A DNA stretch of 64,000 nucleotides from contig JAKFFI010000064.1 of the NCBI GenBank assembly GCA_036677085.1, forward strand, positions 86,429 through 150,428, written 5' to 3'. A program made the translations under genes and the position numbers. Of this stretch, positions 1 to 7,248 are shown one piece after another. The notes below the pieces were generated by a model. The model had not been told where the DNA came from. It was given only the letters and a program-made list of their open reading frames with translations, and did not search any database. Source of the stretch: JAGPUQ01 sp036677085 (GTDB taxonomy: Bacteria; Pseudomonadota; Gammaproteobacteria; Pseudomonadales; Porticoccaceae). The first letter of the stretch is position 1; the number at the start of each line of letters is the position of its first letter.

Positions 1-119
1 CTGGTGCGCTCTTCCGCTTCTTTCTTGGCATCCTTGGCGGAACGCGTCCACGAGCACCCGGCGAGCAGGCTTATCGCCAAAGCCACCACCAACAATCGCA
101 TTGCTTGTACCAGCATCAT
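1..119 (-). CDS. bamD: Outer-membrane assembly lipoprotein BamD, 5' end only
   Basis: Only the first codons are in the window; the gene runs off the left edge. The readable N-terminus is a short hydrophobic signal followed by the lipobox LLAGC and then a charged stretch (SWTRSAKDAKKEAEE), as in BamD/ComL lipoproteins. BamD is a TPR lipoprotein of the BAM complex that inserts outer-membrane beta-barrels. Identity rests largely on context: bamD is divergent from rluD in many gammaproteobacteria, and that is the arrangement here. The start could be the outer ATG, the one next to it, or an inner ATG at 101, which would give a more typical short signal peptide. No strong ribosome binding site decides between them. 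Confidence 0.7.
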   Translation of the reverse strand, partial: MMLVQAMRLLVVALAISLLAGCSWTRSAKDAKKEAEERT

Positions 120-231
120 ACTTACCAGTGGGCGCGTGGCAGGCTTGATCCAGCGCGGGTAGACGTGGGGGCGCGGGATTGAGTGACCCCGCCAGCCCTG
201 TTAAAAAGGCGATCATTTAACCACAGTCGAA

Positions 232-1203
232 ATGCGGGCAACACACGACATGGCGGTAGGCGAAAGGGTGCAGCGCAAGGCACAGGTTCCCCGCGAGCTG
301 GAAGGGCAACGGCTCGACCAGGCGGCGGCGGCGCTGTTCGGCGATTTCTCCCGTGCCCGCCTCCAGCACTGGATCGGCGCCGGCGACTTGCGGGTGGACG
401 GCGCGGCGCGACGCTCGAAGGACCGCCTGGCTGGCGGCGAATGGCTTTGCCTCAATGCGTCGTTGGAGCCCGCCGGCGACTGGGTCGAGCAGGCGGTGCC
501 GTTGCGCGTGGTGTACGAGGACGCCGAACTGCTGGTGATCGACAAACCGGCCGGGTTGGTGGTGCATCCGGGCGCGGGCAATCCGGACGGCACGCTGCTC
601 AACGGCCTGCTGCGCCATTGTCCGGGGCTGCGGGCGCTGCCCCGCGCGGGCATCGTGCATCGCCTGGACAAGGACACCACCGGGCTGCTGGTGATCGCCA
701 GGACGTTGCGCGCCCACGCCGATCTGGTCGCGCAGTTGCGGGAGCGCAGCGTGTCCCGCGATTACGACGCCCTGGTGCGCGGTCTCGTCATCAGCGGCGG
801 TACCGTCGACGCGCCCCTCGGCCGGCACCCCACGGCGCGCACGCGGATGGCGGTGGTCGCCGGCGGCCGCGCGGCGGTAACCCATTACCGCGTGGCCCAG
901 CGCCTGCCGCGCCACACCCTGCTTCGGGTCAGCCTCGAAACCGGACGTACCCATCAGATTCGCGTACACATGGCCCATATCGGACATCCGGTGGTGGGCG
1001 ATCCGCTGTACGGCGGTCGCCTGCAACTGCCGGCCGGCACCGGCCCCGCCTGCGCGGCGGCGCTCACCGGGTTCCGGCGCCAGGCACTGCACGCGGCCCG
1101 GCTCTCGCTACGCCATCCCGCGACCGGCGTCGTCCTGACCTGGGAAGCGCCCTTGCCGACCGATTTTGCCGCGCTGCTGGCGACGCTGAGTGCCGATGTC
1201 TGA
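232..1203 (+). CDS. rluD: 23S rRNA pseudouridine synthase RluD
   Basis: RluD isomerises uridines in helix 69 of 23S rRNA (1911/1915/1917 in E. coli numbering). The 323-residue length matches the family (about 326). An S4 RNA-binding domain lies at about residues 17-80, followed by the RluA-type catalytic domain. The signature HRLDKDTTGLL starts at H143, making D146 the catalytic aspartate. The motif GRTHQIRVHMAHIGHPVVGD follows further on, as expected. It diverges from bamD and its last codons overlap pgeF by 8 bases, so the two are probably co-translated. A second in-frame ATG six codons downstream (250) is an alternative start. Confidence 0.95.
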   Translation: MRATHDMAVGERVQRKAQVPRELEGQRLDQAAAALFGDFSRARLQHWIGAGDLRVDGAARRSKDRLAGGEWLCLNASLEPAGDWVEQAVPLRVVYEDAELLVIDKPAGLVVHPGAGNPDGTLLNGLLRHCPGLRALPRAGIVHRLDKDTTGLLVIARTLRAHADLVAQLRERSVSRDYDALVRGLVISGGTVDAPLGRHPTARTRMAVVAGGRAAVTHYRVAQRLPRHTLLRVSLETGRTHQIRVHMAHIGHPVVGDPLYGGRLQLPAGTGPACAAALTGFRRQALHAARLSLRHPATGVVLTWEAPLPTDFAALLATLSADV

Positions 1204-1957
1204 GCCGGCGCCCGGCCTGCTGGTGCCGGACTGGCCGGCCCCGCCGGGGGTGCGCGCCGTCGCCACCACCCGGATCGGCGGGGTCAGTCAGGGCCCCTGG
1301 GCCAGTTTCAATCTCGGCGAGCGGGTAGGCGACGACCCCGCCGCCGTCCACGCCAACCACCGGCGACTCGCGGATCGGCTCGCGCTGCCCGGCCCGCCCC
1401 AGTGGCTGCTGCAGGTTCACGGCGCCCAGGTCGTGGCGGCCGCGGGCGATGGGCTGATCCGGACCGGCGACAGCGCCTGGACCCGCGACGCGGGTGTCGT
1501 GTGCGCCGTGCAAGGCGCCGATTGCCTGCCGGTGCTGCTGTGCGACCGCGCCGGGTCGGTGGTGGCCGCCGTCCACGGCGGCTGGCGCGGCCTTGCCGCC
1601 GGCGTCATCGCGCACGCGATCGCCGCAATGGCCGCGCCCCCCGATACCCTGCTGGTGTGGCTGGGTCCGGCCATCTGCGGTGCCTGCTACGAGGTCGGCG
1701 ACGAAGTCCGTGCCGCCTTTGTCGGGCATCTCGATGCCGCCGCGCTGGCGACCTGCTTCACCCCGGCGGACAGGGTAGGGCACTGGTACGCCGACCTGCC
1801 CGCCATCGCCCGCGCCCAGTTGCGTGCGCTCGGCGTACCCGCCGCCGCTGTTCATGGCGGCCAGCACTGTACTTTCGAGGATGCCGCGCGGTTTTATTCC
1901 TGGCGCCGCGACGGCATCACCGGGCGCCAGGCGGCGCTGATCTGGCGCGAACCCTGA
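1196..1957 (+). CDS. pgeF: Peptidoglycan editing factor PgeF (YfiH, laccase-domain family)
   Basis: Member of the Cu-oxidase_4/YfiH family (253 residues, normal length). E. coli YfiH has been described as correcting misincorporated Ser in peptidoglycan precursors, and other members have purine-nucleoside phosphorylase or adenosine deaminase activity. The family signature AAVHGGWRGLAAG is present, with downstream CGACYEVG and the C-terminal block HCTFEDAARFYSWRRDG that supplies further metal ligands. The ATG at 1196 is chosen because it overlaps the rluD stop, the usual arrangement of this pair. An in-frame GTG six bases upstream is possible but has no better ribosome binding site. clpB, which follows in E. 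coli, is absent. Confidence 0.92.
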   Translation: MSEPAPGLLVPDWPAPPGVRAVATTRIGGVSQGPWASFNLGERVGDDPAAVHANHRRLADRLALPGPPQWLLQVHGAQVVAAAGDGLIRTGDSAWTRDAGVVCAVQGADCLPVLLCDRAGSVVAAVHGGWRGLAAGVIAHAIAAMAAPPDTLLVWLGPAICGACYEVGDEVRAAFVGHLDAAALATCFTPADRVGHWYADLPAIARAQLRALGVPAAAVHGGQHCTFEDAARFYSWRRDGITGRQAALIWREP

Positions 1958-2121
1958 GCCCGTCGAAGGGTTCGGAACAGGCTTTGCGCGTCCGGGGGTT
2001 TACAACATGGCGTACAAGCGCGACGGCCGCGCGGTGCAGGTGGATTTTCTGTTCGGGCGGTGAGCGTCGGGCCTCGGAAGGGGGAGGGAATTGAGCAATT
2101 CGGTTTGTGCAATTCAGCTTG

Positions 2122-2150
2122 TTGAGACATTTCCCCCCGTTCGCTATCCT
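2122..2150 (+). promoter_or_regulatory. Putative sigma-70 promoter of vapBC
   Basis: TTGAGA (-35) and TATCCT (-10) are separated by exactly 17 bases. The -10 ends 25 bases before the vapB start, and a GGAGG Shine-Dalgarno lies 6 bases before the ATG. The region is locally AT-richer than its surroundings. VapB antitoxins usually autorepress such promoters. Not tested. Confidence 0.5.
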
Positions 2151-2175
2151 TACTTGGTATTACTTGGAGGCGTCC

Positions 2176-2409
2176 ATGGAAACAACGACGGTAACGAGCA
2201 AGGGACAGGTCACCATCCCCAAATCGGTTCGGCAACGGCTAGGTCTGCGGTGCGGCAGCAAGGTGGAGTTCGTGGTGGTCGGGGACCGGGTCGAGCTGCG
2301 TATCCGGAGTACGCTGGTAGAGGTGCCGGCCGACGGTTTCGGCATGATCCGAAGTCGCTTGGCGGCGGTTCCAGCAGATTTCGATCCGGCGGATATCATC
2401 AAGCCATGA
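2176..2409 (+). CDS. vapB: VapB-type antitoxin (AbrB/MazE/SpoVT fold)
   Basis: Small protein of 77 residues opening with the swapped-hairpin DNA-binding signature TTVTSKGQVTIPKSVRQRLGL, diagnostic of AbrB/SpoVT-type antitoxins. The C-terminal tail (about residues 50-77) would wrap the toxin. The start at 2176 is set by a GGAGG six bases upstream and by the fold beginning at once; upstream in-frame codons only add a non-homologous leader. Its stop codon overlaps the vapC start (ATGA), typical of an antitoxin-toxin operon. Role by family: neutralises VapC and, with it, represses the operon promoter. Confidence 0.88.
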   Translation: METTTVTSKGQVTIPKSVRQRLGLRCGSKVEFVVVGDRVELRIRSTLVEVPADGFGMIRSRLAAVPADFDPADIIKP

Positions 2410-2825
2410 TCGGGCTGGATACCAATATCCTCGCCCGCTACTACATTCAGGACGAAGTCGACGAGGAGGCCGCCGGGCAACGCGCGGCGGCCCGGGCGCT
2501 GGTCGAATCCGGCCAGCCGCTCATGGTATGCAAGACGGTGGTGCTGGAACTGGAGTGGGTGATGCGGGGGTATTACCGTTTCGAGCCACAGCAGGTCGCG
2601 GCAGTCCTGCGCCATTTGCTGAGCCTGCCCCAAGTGACCATCGAGGACCGGGAAGCCGTCGCGCTCGCCGTTTCCGCCAGCGACGCGGGTTTGGCTTTTA
2701 CCGACGCGCTGCACCACGCCTGTTATCGGGACTGCAAGAGCATGGCGTCGTTTGATGATCGCAAGTTTGCCCGCCGGGCCAAGAGACTGGGTTTGGCGCC
2801 TGCTGTGATCGTTCCGCGTCGGTGA
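2406..2825 (+). CDS. vapC: VapC-type toxin, PIN-domain ribonuclease
   Basis: A 139-residue PIN domain with the four acidic positions visible: D5 in GLDTNIL, E48 in VLELEWV, D100 in AFTDALH and D117/D118 in SFDDRKF. VapC toxins are Mg-dependent RNases that cut initiator tRNA or rRNA; the target here is unknown. The start ATG overlaps the antitoxin stop by four bases, so translation is coupled and the antitoxin is made first. The second toxin-antitoxin pair lies only 0.3 kb downstream. All catalytic acids are intact, so the gene looks functional. Confidence 0.88.
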   Translation: MIGLDTNILARYYIQDEVDEEAAGQRAAARALVESGQPLMVCKTVVLELEWVMRGYYRFEPQQVAAVLRHLLSLPQVTIEDREAVALAVSASDAGLAFTDALHHACYRDCKSMASFDDRKFARRAKRLGLAPAVIVPRR

Positions 2826-3144
2826 ACGGGCCGCGCTGTGGACGTGCGGCACTCCGAGTTACAGGCGCTGGCTGGTTGCGAGGTGCTGCTCGATCACTTC
2901 GCCGGGTTGCGGGACCGCGCGGGCACGGCCCATCGGCCTGTGTTTCCAGCATTTCCGCCATCCATGGCGGTCCCGCGGGAATGACGGCGGTCGGGTCTCC
3001 GTCATCCCTCGGGTGAGGGGCAGGCGCGCAATGGCCGTCGCCCACGTCGCATCACCGAACACCGATCCCTCCCCGCGCGACGAACTGTTTCCCTCATGGC
3101 GGGTTCCGTTATCATGAAACCGGATTTCCAGTAGAAGCGAAGGC
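2826..3144. other. Intergenic stretch with degraded palindromic repeat fragments
   Basis: No gene is supported here. It contains short pieces (GCGGGAATGACGGCGGTCG, then GTCTCCGTCATCCC) matching parts of the 161-bp tandem unit found further right, so it probably holds a decayed copy. A promoter for the following MNT/HEPN pair is not obvious. Confidence 0.4.
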
Positions 3145-3435
3145 ATGAAGCCATCAGTTGCCCTTGACCAGAAGCGAAGCGCCGTGCGCGGGTTGGCGGG
3201 GCGTTTTCGTGCGGACAATCTGCGGATTTTCGGATCGGTGTTGCACGGTACCGATCAGGAAGGCAGCGACCTCGATTTGTTGGTGGATGCACTTCCCGGC
3301 GCCACGCTGTTCGATCTCGGCGGCTTGCAAATAGAGTTGGAGCACCTGCTTGGTGTACCTGTCGATCTACTGACGCCCGCTGACCTGCCGCCACCGCTGC
3401 GCAAGAAGATTCTTGCGGAAGCCCAGCCGGTATGA
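3145..3435 (+). CDS. mntA: MNT-type nucleotidyltransferase antitoxin (MntA-like)
   Basis: A 96-residue minimal nucleotidyltransferase. The polymerase-beta signature GSX10DXD is exact: G30-S31, then ten residues, then D42-L-D44, in the context FGSVLHGTDQEGSDLDLLVD. In characterised MntA/HepT pairs the MNT protein AMPylates a tyrosine of the HEPN toxin and so silences it. The stop overlaps the start of the HEPN gene by four bases. Such small NTases can also be annotated generically as DNA polymerase beta domain proteins; the adjacent HEPN gene fixes the role as a toxin-antitoxin pair. Confidence 0.88.
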   Translation: MKPSVALDQKRSAVRGLAGRFRADNLRIFGSVLHGTDQEGSDLDLLVDALPGATLFDLGGLQIELEHLLGVPVDLLTPADLPPPLRKKILAEAQPV

Positions 3436-3788
3436 GCGAAAACCGTCTGCCGGACTACCTCGATCACATGGCTCGGGCCGCGCAGGATGCGTGCGGCTTT
3501 GTCGATGGCTTGAGCAAAGCGGACTTCCTGGCTGACCGACGGACCCAGCAGGCGGTCATCATGAGCCTGATCATCATTGGTGAGGCGGCGATGAGAGTCA
3601 TGGATCGGTACGCCGGGTTCGCGCAAAAGTACGCGGAAGTGCCCTGGCGGAGTATGCGTGGGATGCGTAACCGCATCGCTCACGGCTACTTTGATATCAA
3701 TCTCGACGTGGTTTGGGACACTGTGGTGACAGCATTGCCGGAGTTGCTGGAGCAACTGCGCGATATCCGCAGCGACGCGGACCAATGA
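3432..3788 (+). CDS. hepT: HEPN-domain toxin (HepT-like RNase)
   Basis: A 118-residue HEPN protein. The catalytic motif RX4HXY is exact: R79-NRIA-H84-G-Y86, within GMRNRIAHGYFDIN. In the HepT family R and H form the RNase site and Y is the residue modified by MntA. The rest is helical, with a QQAVIMSLIIIGEAA core helix typical of the family (formerly DUF86). It is translationally coupled to the NTase by an ATGA overlap. Immediately downstream begins a tandem repeat array, so no further gene is in this operon. Confidence 0.88.
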   Translation: MSENRLPDYLDHMARAAQDACGFVDGLSKADFLADRRTQQAVIMSLIIIGEAAMRVMDRYAGFAQKYAEVPWRSMRGMRNRIAHGYFDINLDVVWDTVVTALPELLEQLRDIRSDADQ

Positions 3789-3837
3789 AGACCGAAACGA
3801 CGACGGGATGAAACTCTGAGTCTTTCACGCCCACTCT

Positions 3838-4420
3838 GTCTCCCCCCGCACGCCCACACCAGCACATCCCGGTTGCACCGGGGTCCAGGTCGGGACGGAC
3901 AAGCCGTCACCCCCGCGCAGGCGGGGGTCCAGGCGCCACCGGGGTCGGAGATATCGTGGTATCTGGATTCCCGCTTTCGCGGGAATGACGGCGTTTTTGT
4001 CTCCCTCGCACGCCCACACCTGCACATCCCGGTTGCGCCGGGGTCCAGGTCGGGACGGACAAGCCGTCACCCCCGCGCAGGCGGGGGTCCAGGCGCCACT
4101 GGGGTCGGAGATATCGTGGTATCTGGATTCCCGCTTTCGCGGGAATGACGGCGGTTTTGTCTCCCTCGCACGCCCACACCTGCGCATCCCGGTTGCGCCG
4201 GGGTCCGGGTCGGACGGACAAGCCGTCAACCCCGCGCAGGCGGGGGTCCAGGGGATTGCGCTTCGTCCAAAACCAGCAGCGATCCGTCACCCCCGCGCAG
4301 GCGGGGGTCCAGGCGCCACCGGGGTCGGAGATATCGTGGTATCTGGATTCCCGCTTTCGTGGGAATGACGGCGGTTTTGTCTCCCTCGCACACCCACACC
4401 TGCGCATACTGGTTGCGCCC
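3838..4420. repeat. Tandem array of an about 161-bp palindrome-rich unit (about 3.3 copies)
   Basis: The landmark GTCTCCCTCGCACGCCCACAC recurs at 3838, 3999, 4159 and 4379, giving periods of 161, 160 and 220 bases. The long third unit carries a roughly 60-base insertion that duplicates the CCCCGCGCAGGCGGGGGTCC segment. Each unit contains two hairpins: CCCGCGCAGGCGGGG and TCCCGCTTTCGCGGGAATG. The same hairpins occur singly elsewhere in the window (near 12.1 and 19.5 kb), so the array is an amplified intergenic palindromic element. Open frames across it are repeat artefacts. No coding function is seen. Confidence 0.9.
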
Positions 4421-4480
4421 AGCCCGGCGCTGTCATCCAATGGCGCGAATTTTCGGAACTACCCCGTTCGGAGCTGACCC

Positions 4481-4861
4481 ATGACCCCGACTGAACTGAT
4501 CGAAAAACTGCGCGCCGCGCCGGCGACCGTGGCGTTCGACGAAGTGATTGCCGTCATCGACGCCCACTACCGCTTTACCCCGACCGGTTTTGCCAATGGC
4601 CGGGATGCCGGACGCCTGTGGAATCCGGTGGGAACCAACGAAGGCTCGTGCCGCATTTTCGCCTTTGGTCGTCTCCATGACCTCAGCGAAGCCGAAACCC
4701 TGGCCTGTTTCGGCGCCCATTACCGCGCGGTACTGGCCGATCCCGGGGGCACGGCGCACGGCAACATCCGCGCCTTCATGCGCGACGGCTGGGCCGCCAT
4801 CAAATTCGAAGGCACTCCGCTGGTGCTGAAAGACGATGCTGAAATGACGGTGCTGAAATGA
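4481..4861 (+). CDS. HopJ type III effector-family protein
   Basis: A 126-residue protein matching the HopJ family (PF08888): F-x-P-T-G-F-x-NG followed by NEGSCRIFAFGRL, and a C-terminal NIRAFMRDGWAAIKF block. HopJ was named from a Pseudomonas syringae effector, but the family is widespread in non-pathogenic proteobacteria with no type III secretion system and its biochemical role is unknown; none of the flanking genes is a secretion gene. Length is normal. A GGAG lies about 8 bases before the ATG. The gene stands alone between the repeat array and the pilin cluster. Confidence 0.8.
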   Translation: MTPTELIEKLRAAPATVAFDEVIAVIDAHYRFTPTGFANGRDAGRLWNPVGTNEGSCRIFAFGRLHDLSEAETLACFGAHYRAVLADPGGTAHGNIRAFMRDGWAAIKFEGTPLVLKDDAEMTVLK

Positions 4862-5040
4862 CCAAAACCGCGCGGATTTTTGCCCCGGACGGGGTCTGGC
4901 ATTCAGGGTGCACCACCCGGATCGCGTCCGGCTGTCGGAAAAACGCACCGCCTGTCCGTGTCAACTGTTATTCATCGCCCTATATGCCCGCTGGTCGGAA
5001 ATCGCGAAACTATTCTTTTCGCTCTGTTAACAAGGCGGGC

Positions 5041-5580
5041 ATGGACAAAAACAACCCACAACAGGGCCGGTCGATCCGCAATCGCGGCTTCACCCTCATC
5101 GAGATGATGGTCACCGTGGCCATCCTCGCCATTCTGATTGCAGCGGTAACACCCTCGTTTCGCGGTCTCCTGCGCGACAACCAGGCGGCCACCCAGGCCA
5201 ACGCTTTGGTGACCTCGCTCATGTTGGCGCGCAGCGAGGCCATCAAGCGCAATGCCCCGGTGGTGATGTGCCGTTCCGACGATGGCGCGAGCTGCGCGGG
5301 GAGCGACTGGGCCGAAGGCTGGATTCTGTGGGCCGATACCGACGGCGACGCGACCGTCGACAGCGGAGAGATCGTTCAGGTCCAGGAAGATCTTGCCGGC
5401 AACTTCACCCTGACGGCCACCGGCTCCTCCTTCACCTATCGTCCCGATGGTTCGGTTTCAGGTGACGCCGACAGCTTCGAACTCCTGCCCCCCGATGGCA
5501 ATGCGGATTACGGGCGCTGCGTGGCGGTGGATGTCACCGGTCGTCCCAACGTGACCAAAGGAGCCTGTCCATCACCATGA
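5041..5580 (+). CDS. fimT: Type IV pilus minor pilin FimT/GspH-like
   Basis: Prepilin of 179 residues. The leader ends at ...RNRG and the mature N-terminus is FTLIEMMVTVAILAILIAA, with the invariant Glu5 and the hydrophobic alpha-1 helix. The GspH/FimT-type middle (ANALVTSLMLARSEAIKRNAPVVMC) and a C-terminal Cys pair follow. It is expected to be cut and N-methylated by PilD and to act in the minor-pilin tip complex; some FimT proteins bind DNA for natural transformation. The start at 5041 gives a 17-residue leader; the frame is open further upstream but without pilin features. First gene of the fimT-pilVWXY1E cluster, overlapping pilV by four bases. Confidence 0.88.
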   Translation: MDKNNPQQGRSIRNRGFTLIEMMVTVAILAILIAAVTPSFRGLLRDNQAATQANALVTSLMLARSEAIKRNAPVVMCRSDDGASCAGSDWAEGWILWADTDGDATVDSGEIVQVQEDLAGNFTLTATGSSFTYRPDGSVSGDADSFELLPPDGNADYGRCVAVDVTGRPNVTKGACPSP

Positions 5581-6218
5581 AAGGCATGCCGCGTCCAACG
5601 CCTCGCTGTGCCGCTCCAGCCGGCCACGGCAACAGGGGCGCCACCCTGATCGAAGTCCTCATCGCAATACTGGTGCTTGCGGTGGGCATCCTGGGTCTGA
5701 TGGGCCTGCAGATCAACGGCAAGCGCACCAATTACGAAGCGCTCCAGCGCAGTGCCGCCGTGAGTCTGGCGCAGGACATGATCAACCGCATGCGCGCCAA
5801 TCCCAATGTTGCGCCCACCGTCACTTTTCTGGATACCAACTATGACACCGGCACCACCTACACCGGCGGCGGCGTCGGCGGCGGCCAGGTCGCCGCCCCG
5901 ACCGACTGTGCCGCCGCGGGTGCCGCCTGCACGCCGGCCCAGTTGGCGGCCTTCGACCTCTCGTCCTGGGAGGCCCAGCTCGACGACGCCGTCACCAGCA
6001 ATGGCCTGGTCAACCCCACCGGCTGCATCGATGTCGATACCAGCGCCGCCGACGGCAGCCTGGTGACCGTGATGGTGGCCTGGGAGAGCCGGATCGACCT
6101 GGATCAGACCGCGCTGCTGGCGCGCATGCCGGTGGATTGCGGCGGTACCGACAAATACGGCACCGGCAATACCCGCCGTCAGGCGGTCGTCATCGCCACC
6201 TTTCTGGCCAATCGCTGA
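5577..6218 (+). CDS. pilV: Type IV pilus minor pilin PilV
   Basis: 213 residues with leader ending GHGNRG and mature start ATLIEVLIAILVLAVGILGLMGLQ, the characteristic PilV alpha-1 sequence with Glu5. The C-terminal portion is Cys-containing and hydrophilic, including a Gly-rich stretch near residues 98-105 (TGGGVGGG). PilV, W, X and E-type minor pilins with PilY1 prime pilus assembly from the inner membrane and cap the fibre. The ATG overlaps the fimT stop, and a GGAG about 12 bases upstream could serve it; an ATG three codons later is an alternative. Length is slightly above the Pseudomonas PilV (about 185). Confidence 0.9.
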   Translation: MKGMPRPTPRCAAPAGHGNRGATLIEVLIAILVLAVGILGLMGLQINGKRTNYEALQRSAAVSLAQDMINRMRANPNVAPTVTFLDTNYDTGTTYTGGGVGGGQVAAPTDCAAAGAACTPAQLAAFDLSSWEAQLDDAVTSNGLVNPTGCIDVDTSAADGSLVTVMVAWESRIDLDQTALLARMPVDCGGTDKYGTGNTRRQAVVIATFLANR

Positions 6219-6227
6219 GGATCCGGC

Positions 6228-7220
6228 ATGGCAGCTCCAGCGTTCCCCGCCCGCACCCAGGCCGGCTTCTCGTTGATCGAGCTGATGGTGGCGCTGCTCC
6301 TCGGCCTGTTGCTGATGAGCGGCATCATCGCCGTGTATCTGGAGAGCAAACGTGGCTTCGTGCAGGACGAGGCCATTTCCCGGGTGCAGGAGAACGGCCG
6401 CTACGCGCTGCGGCTGTTGTCCCGCGAGATCGCCATGGCCGGGTTCTTCGGCGGCGTCACCGAGCTGGACAAGATCACCTCCCCGGCGGGGAGCACCGCC
6501 TGCCAGACCTGGCTGCTCAACCCCGATCAGGTGATCGAGGTCTACGACGCCGCCGATGGCGGCGAGACCGGTGCCTTCAACAGCTGTTTTGCGGCCGCCA
6601 TCGACGGTGTCGGCACCGATATCCTCGCCGTGCGGCGCGCTTCGGACGCGCCCCTGATCCATGAGGGCGAATGGGAGACGGGTTTCAGCAGCCTCACCGG
6701 CGGCCACTACTACCTGCACAACGAATCTTCCGGGCTGGGAACCGCGGAGATCGCGGTGGATACGGACATCGACACCAGCGCGCTGACTTCAGTGGGCTCC
6801 GGCGCGGACCTCTGGGCCTACTACGGGCGCATCTACTACATAGGCAACGAGAACGGGGTGCCCAGCCTCTGCGTGCGCAGCGTCGAAAACCCTGCACAGA
6901 CCTGCCTGGTGAACGGTATCGAGAGCTTGCAGGTAGAACTGGGAGTGGACACCGATGGCGATGCGATTCCCGACGAATTCGTCTCCGACCGGGTCGCCGA
7001 TGTGGCCGGTGCCGTGGATGCCGACACCGTGCTATCCATGCGCGTCCACCTGCTGGTGCGCAGTCTGGAGCCGGTGCGGTCCAGTGCGACCGAAAGCCGC
7101 ACCTGGAACCTGGGCAACCAGACCTTGACCACCAACGCGACCCCAGACGACCAGTACTACCGGCGCGTCTTCACCACCACGGTACCGCGCAACAATCAGG
7201 TGTTTACCACCTTTCAATAG
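6228..7220 (+). CDS. pilW: Type IV pilus minor pilin PilW
   Basis: 330 residues. The leader ends TQAG and the mature N-terminus is FSLIELMVALLLGLLLMSGIIAVYL, with Glu5. This is followed by the PilW-typical RVQENGRYALRLLSREIAMAGFFG. The large C-terminal domain is hydrophilic, with Cys residues likely in disulfides (QTC, NSC, LC, QTC). GAGGAT lies just before the ATG. It belongs to the minor-pilin operon and is expected at the pilus base/tip priming complex. Length and architecture are normal for the family. Confidence 0.9.
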   Translation: MAAPAFPARTQAGFSLIELMVALLLGLLLMSGIIAVYLESKRGFVQDEAISRVQENGRYALRLLSREIAMAGFFGGVTELDKITSPAGSTACQTWLLNPDQVIEVYDAADGGETGAFNSCFAAAIDGVGTDILAVRRASDAPLIHEGEWETGFSSLTGGHYYLHNESSGLGTAEIAVDTDIDTSALTSVGSGADLWAYYGRIYYIGNENGVPSLCVRSVENPAQTCLVNGIESLQVELGVDTDGDAIPDEFVSDRVADVAGAVDADTVLSMRVHLLVRSLEPVRSSATESRTWNLGNQTLTTNATPDDQYYRRVFTTTVPRNNQVFTTFQ

Positions 7221-7248
7221 GACGGACAGCGAAGAAGAGGATTTCAGA

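Noticed and set aside
2008..2064. Short frame reading MAYKRDGRAVQVDFLFGR after pgeF
   Set aside because: Eighteen codons with no ribosome binding site or family match; could be a gene remnant but not supportable.
3838..4420. Possible CRISPR or coding repeat protein
   Set aside because: Period of about 161 bp with hairpins, no short repeat-spacer pattern; open frames on both strands are repeat artefacts.
4862..5040. Sigma-54 (-24/-12) promoter for PilR before fimT
   Set aside because: No GG-N10-GC pair with the expected TGGCAC/TTGC context was found; only a weak TATATG-type -10 is visible.
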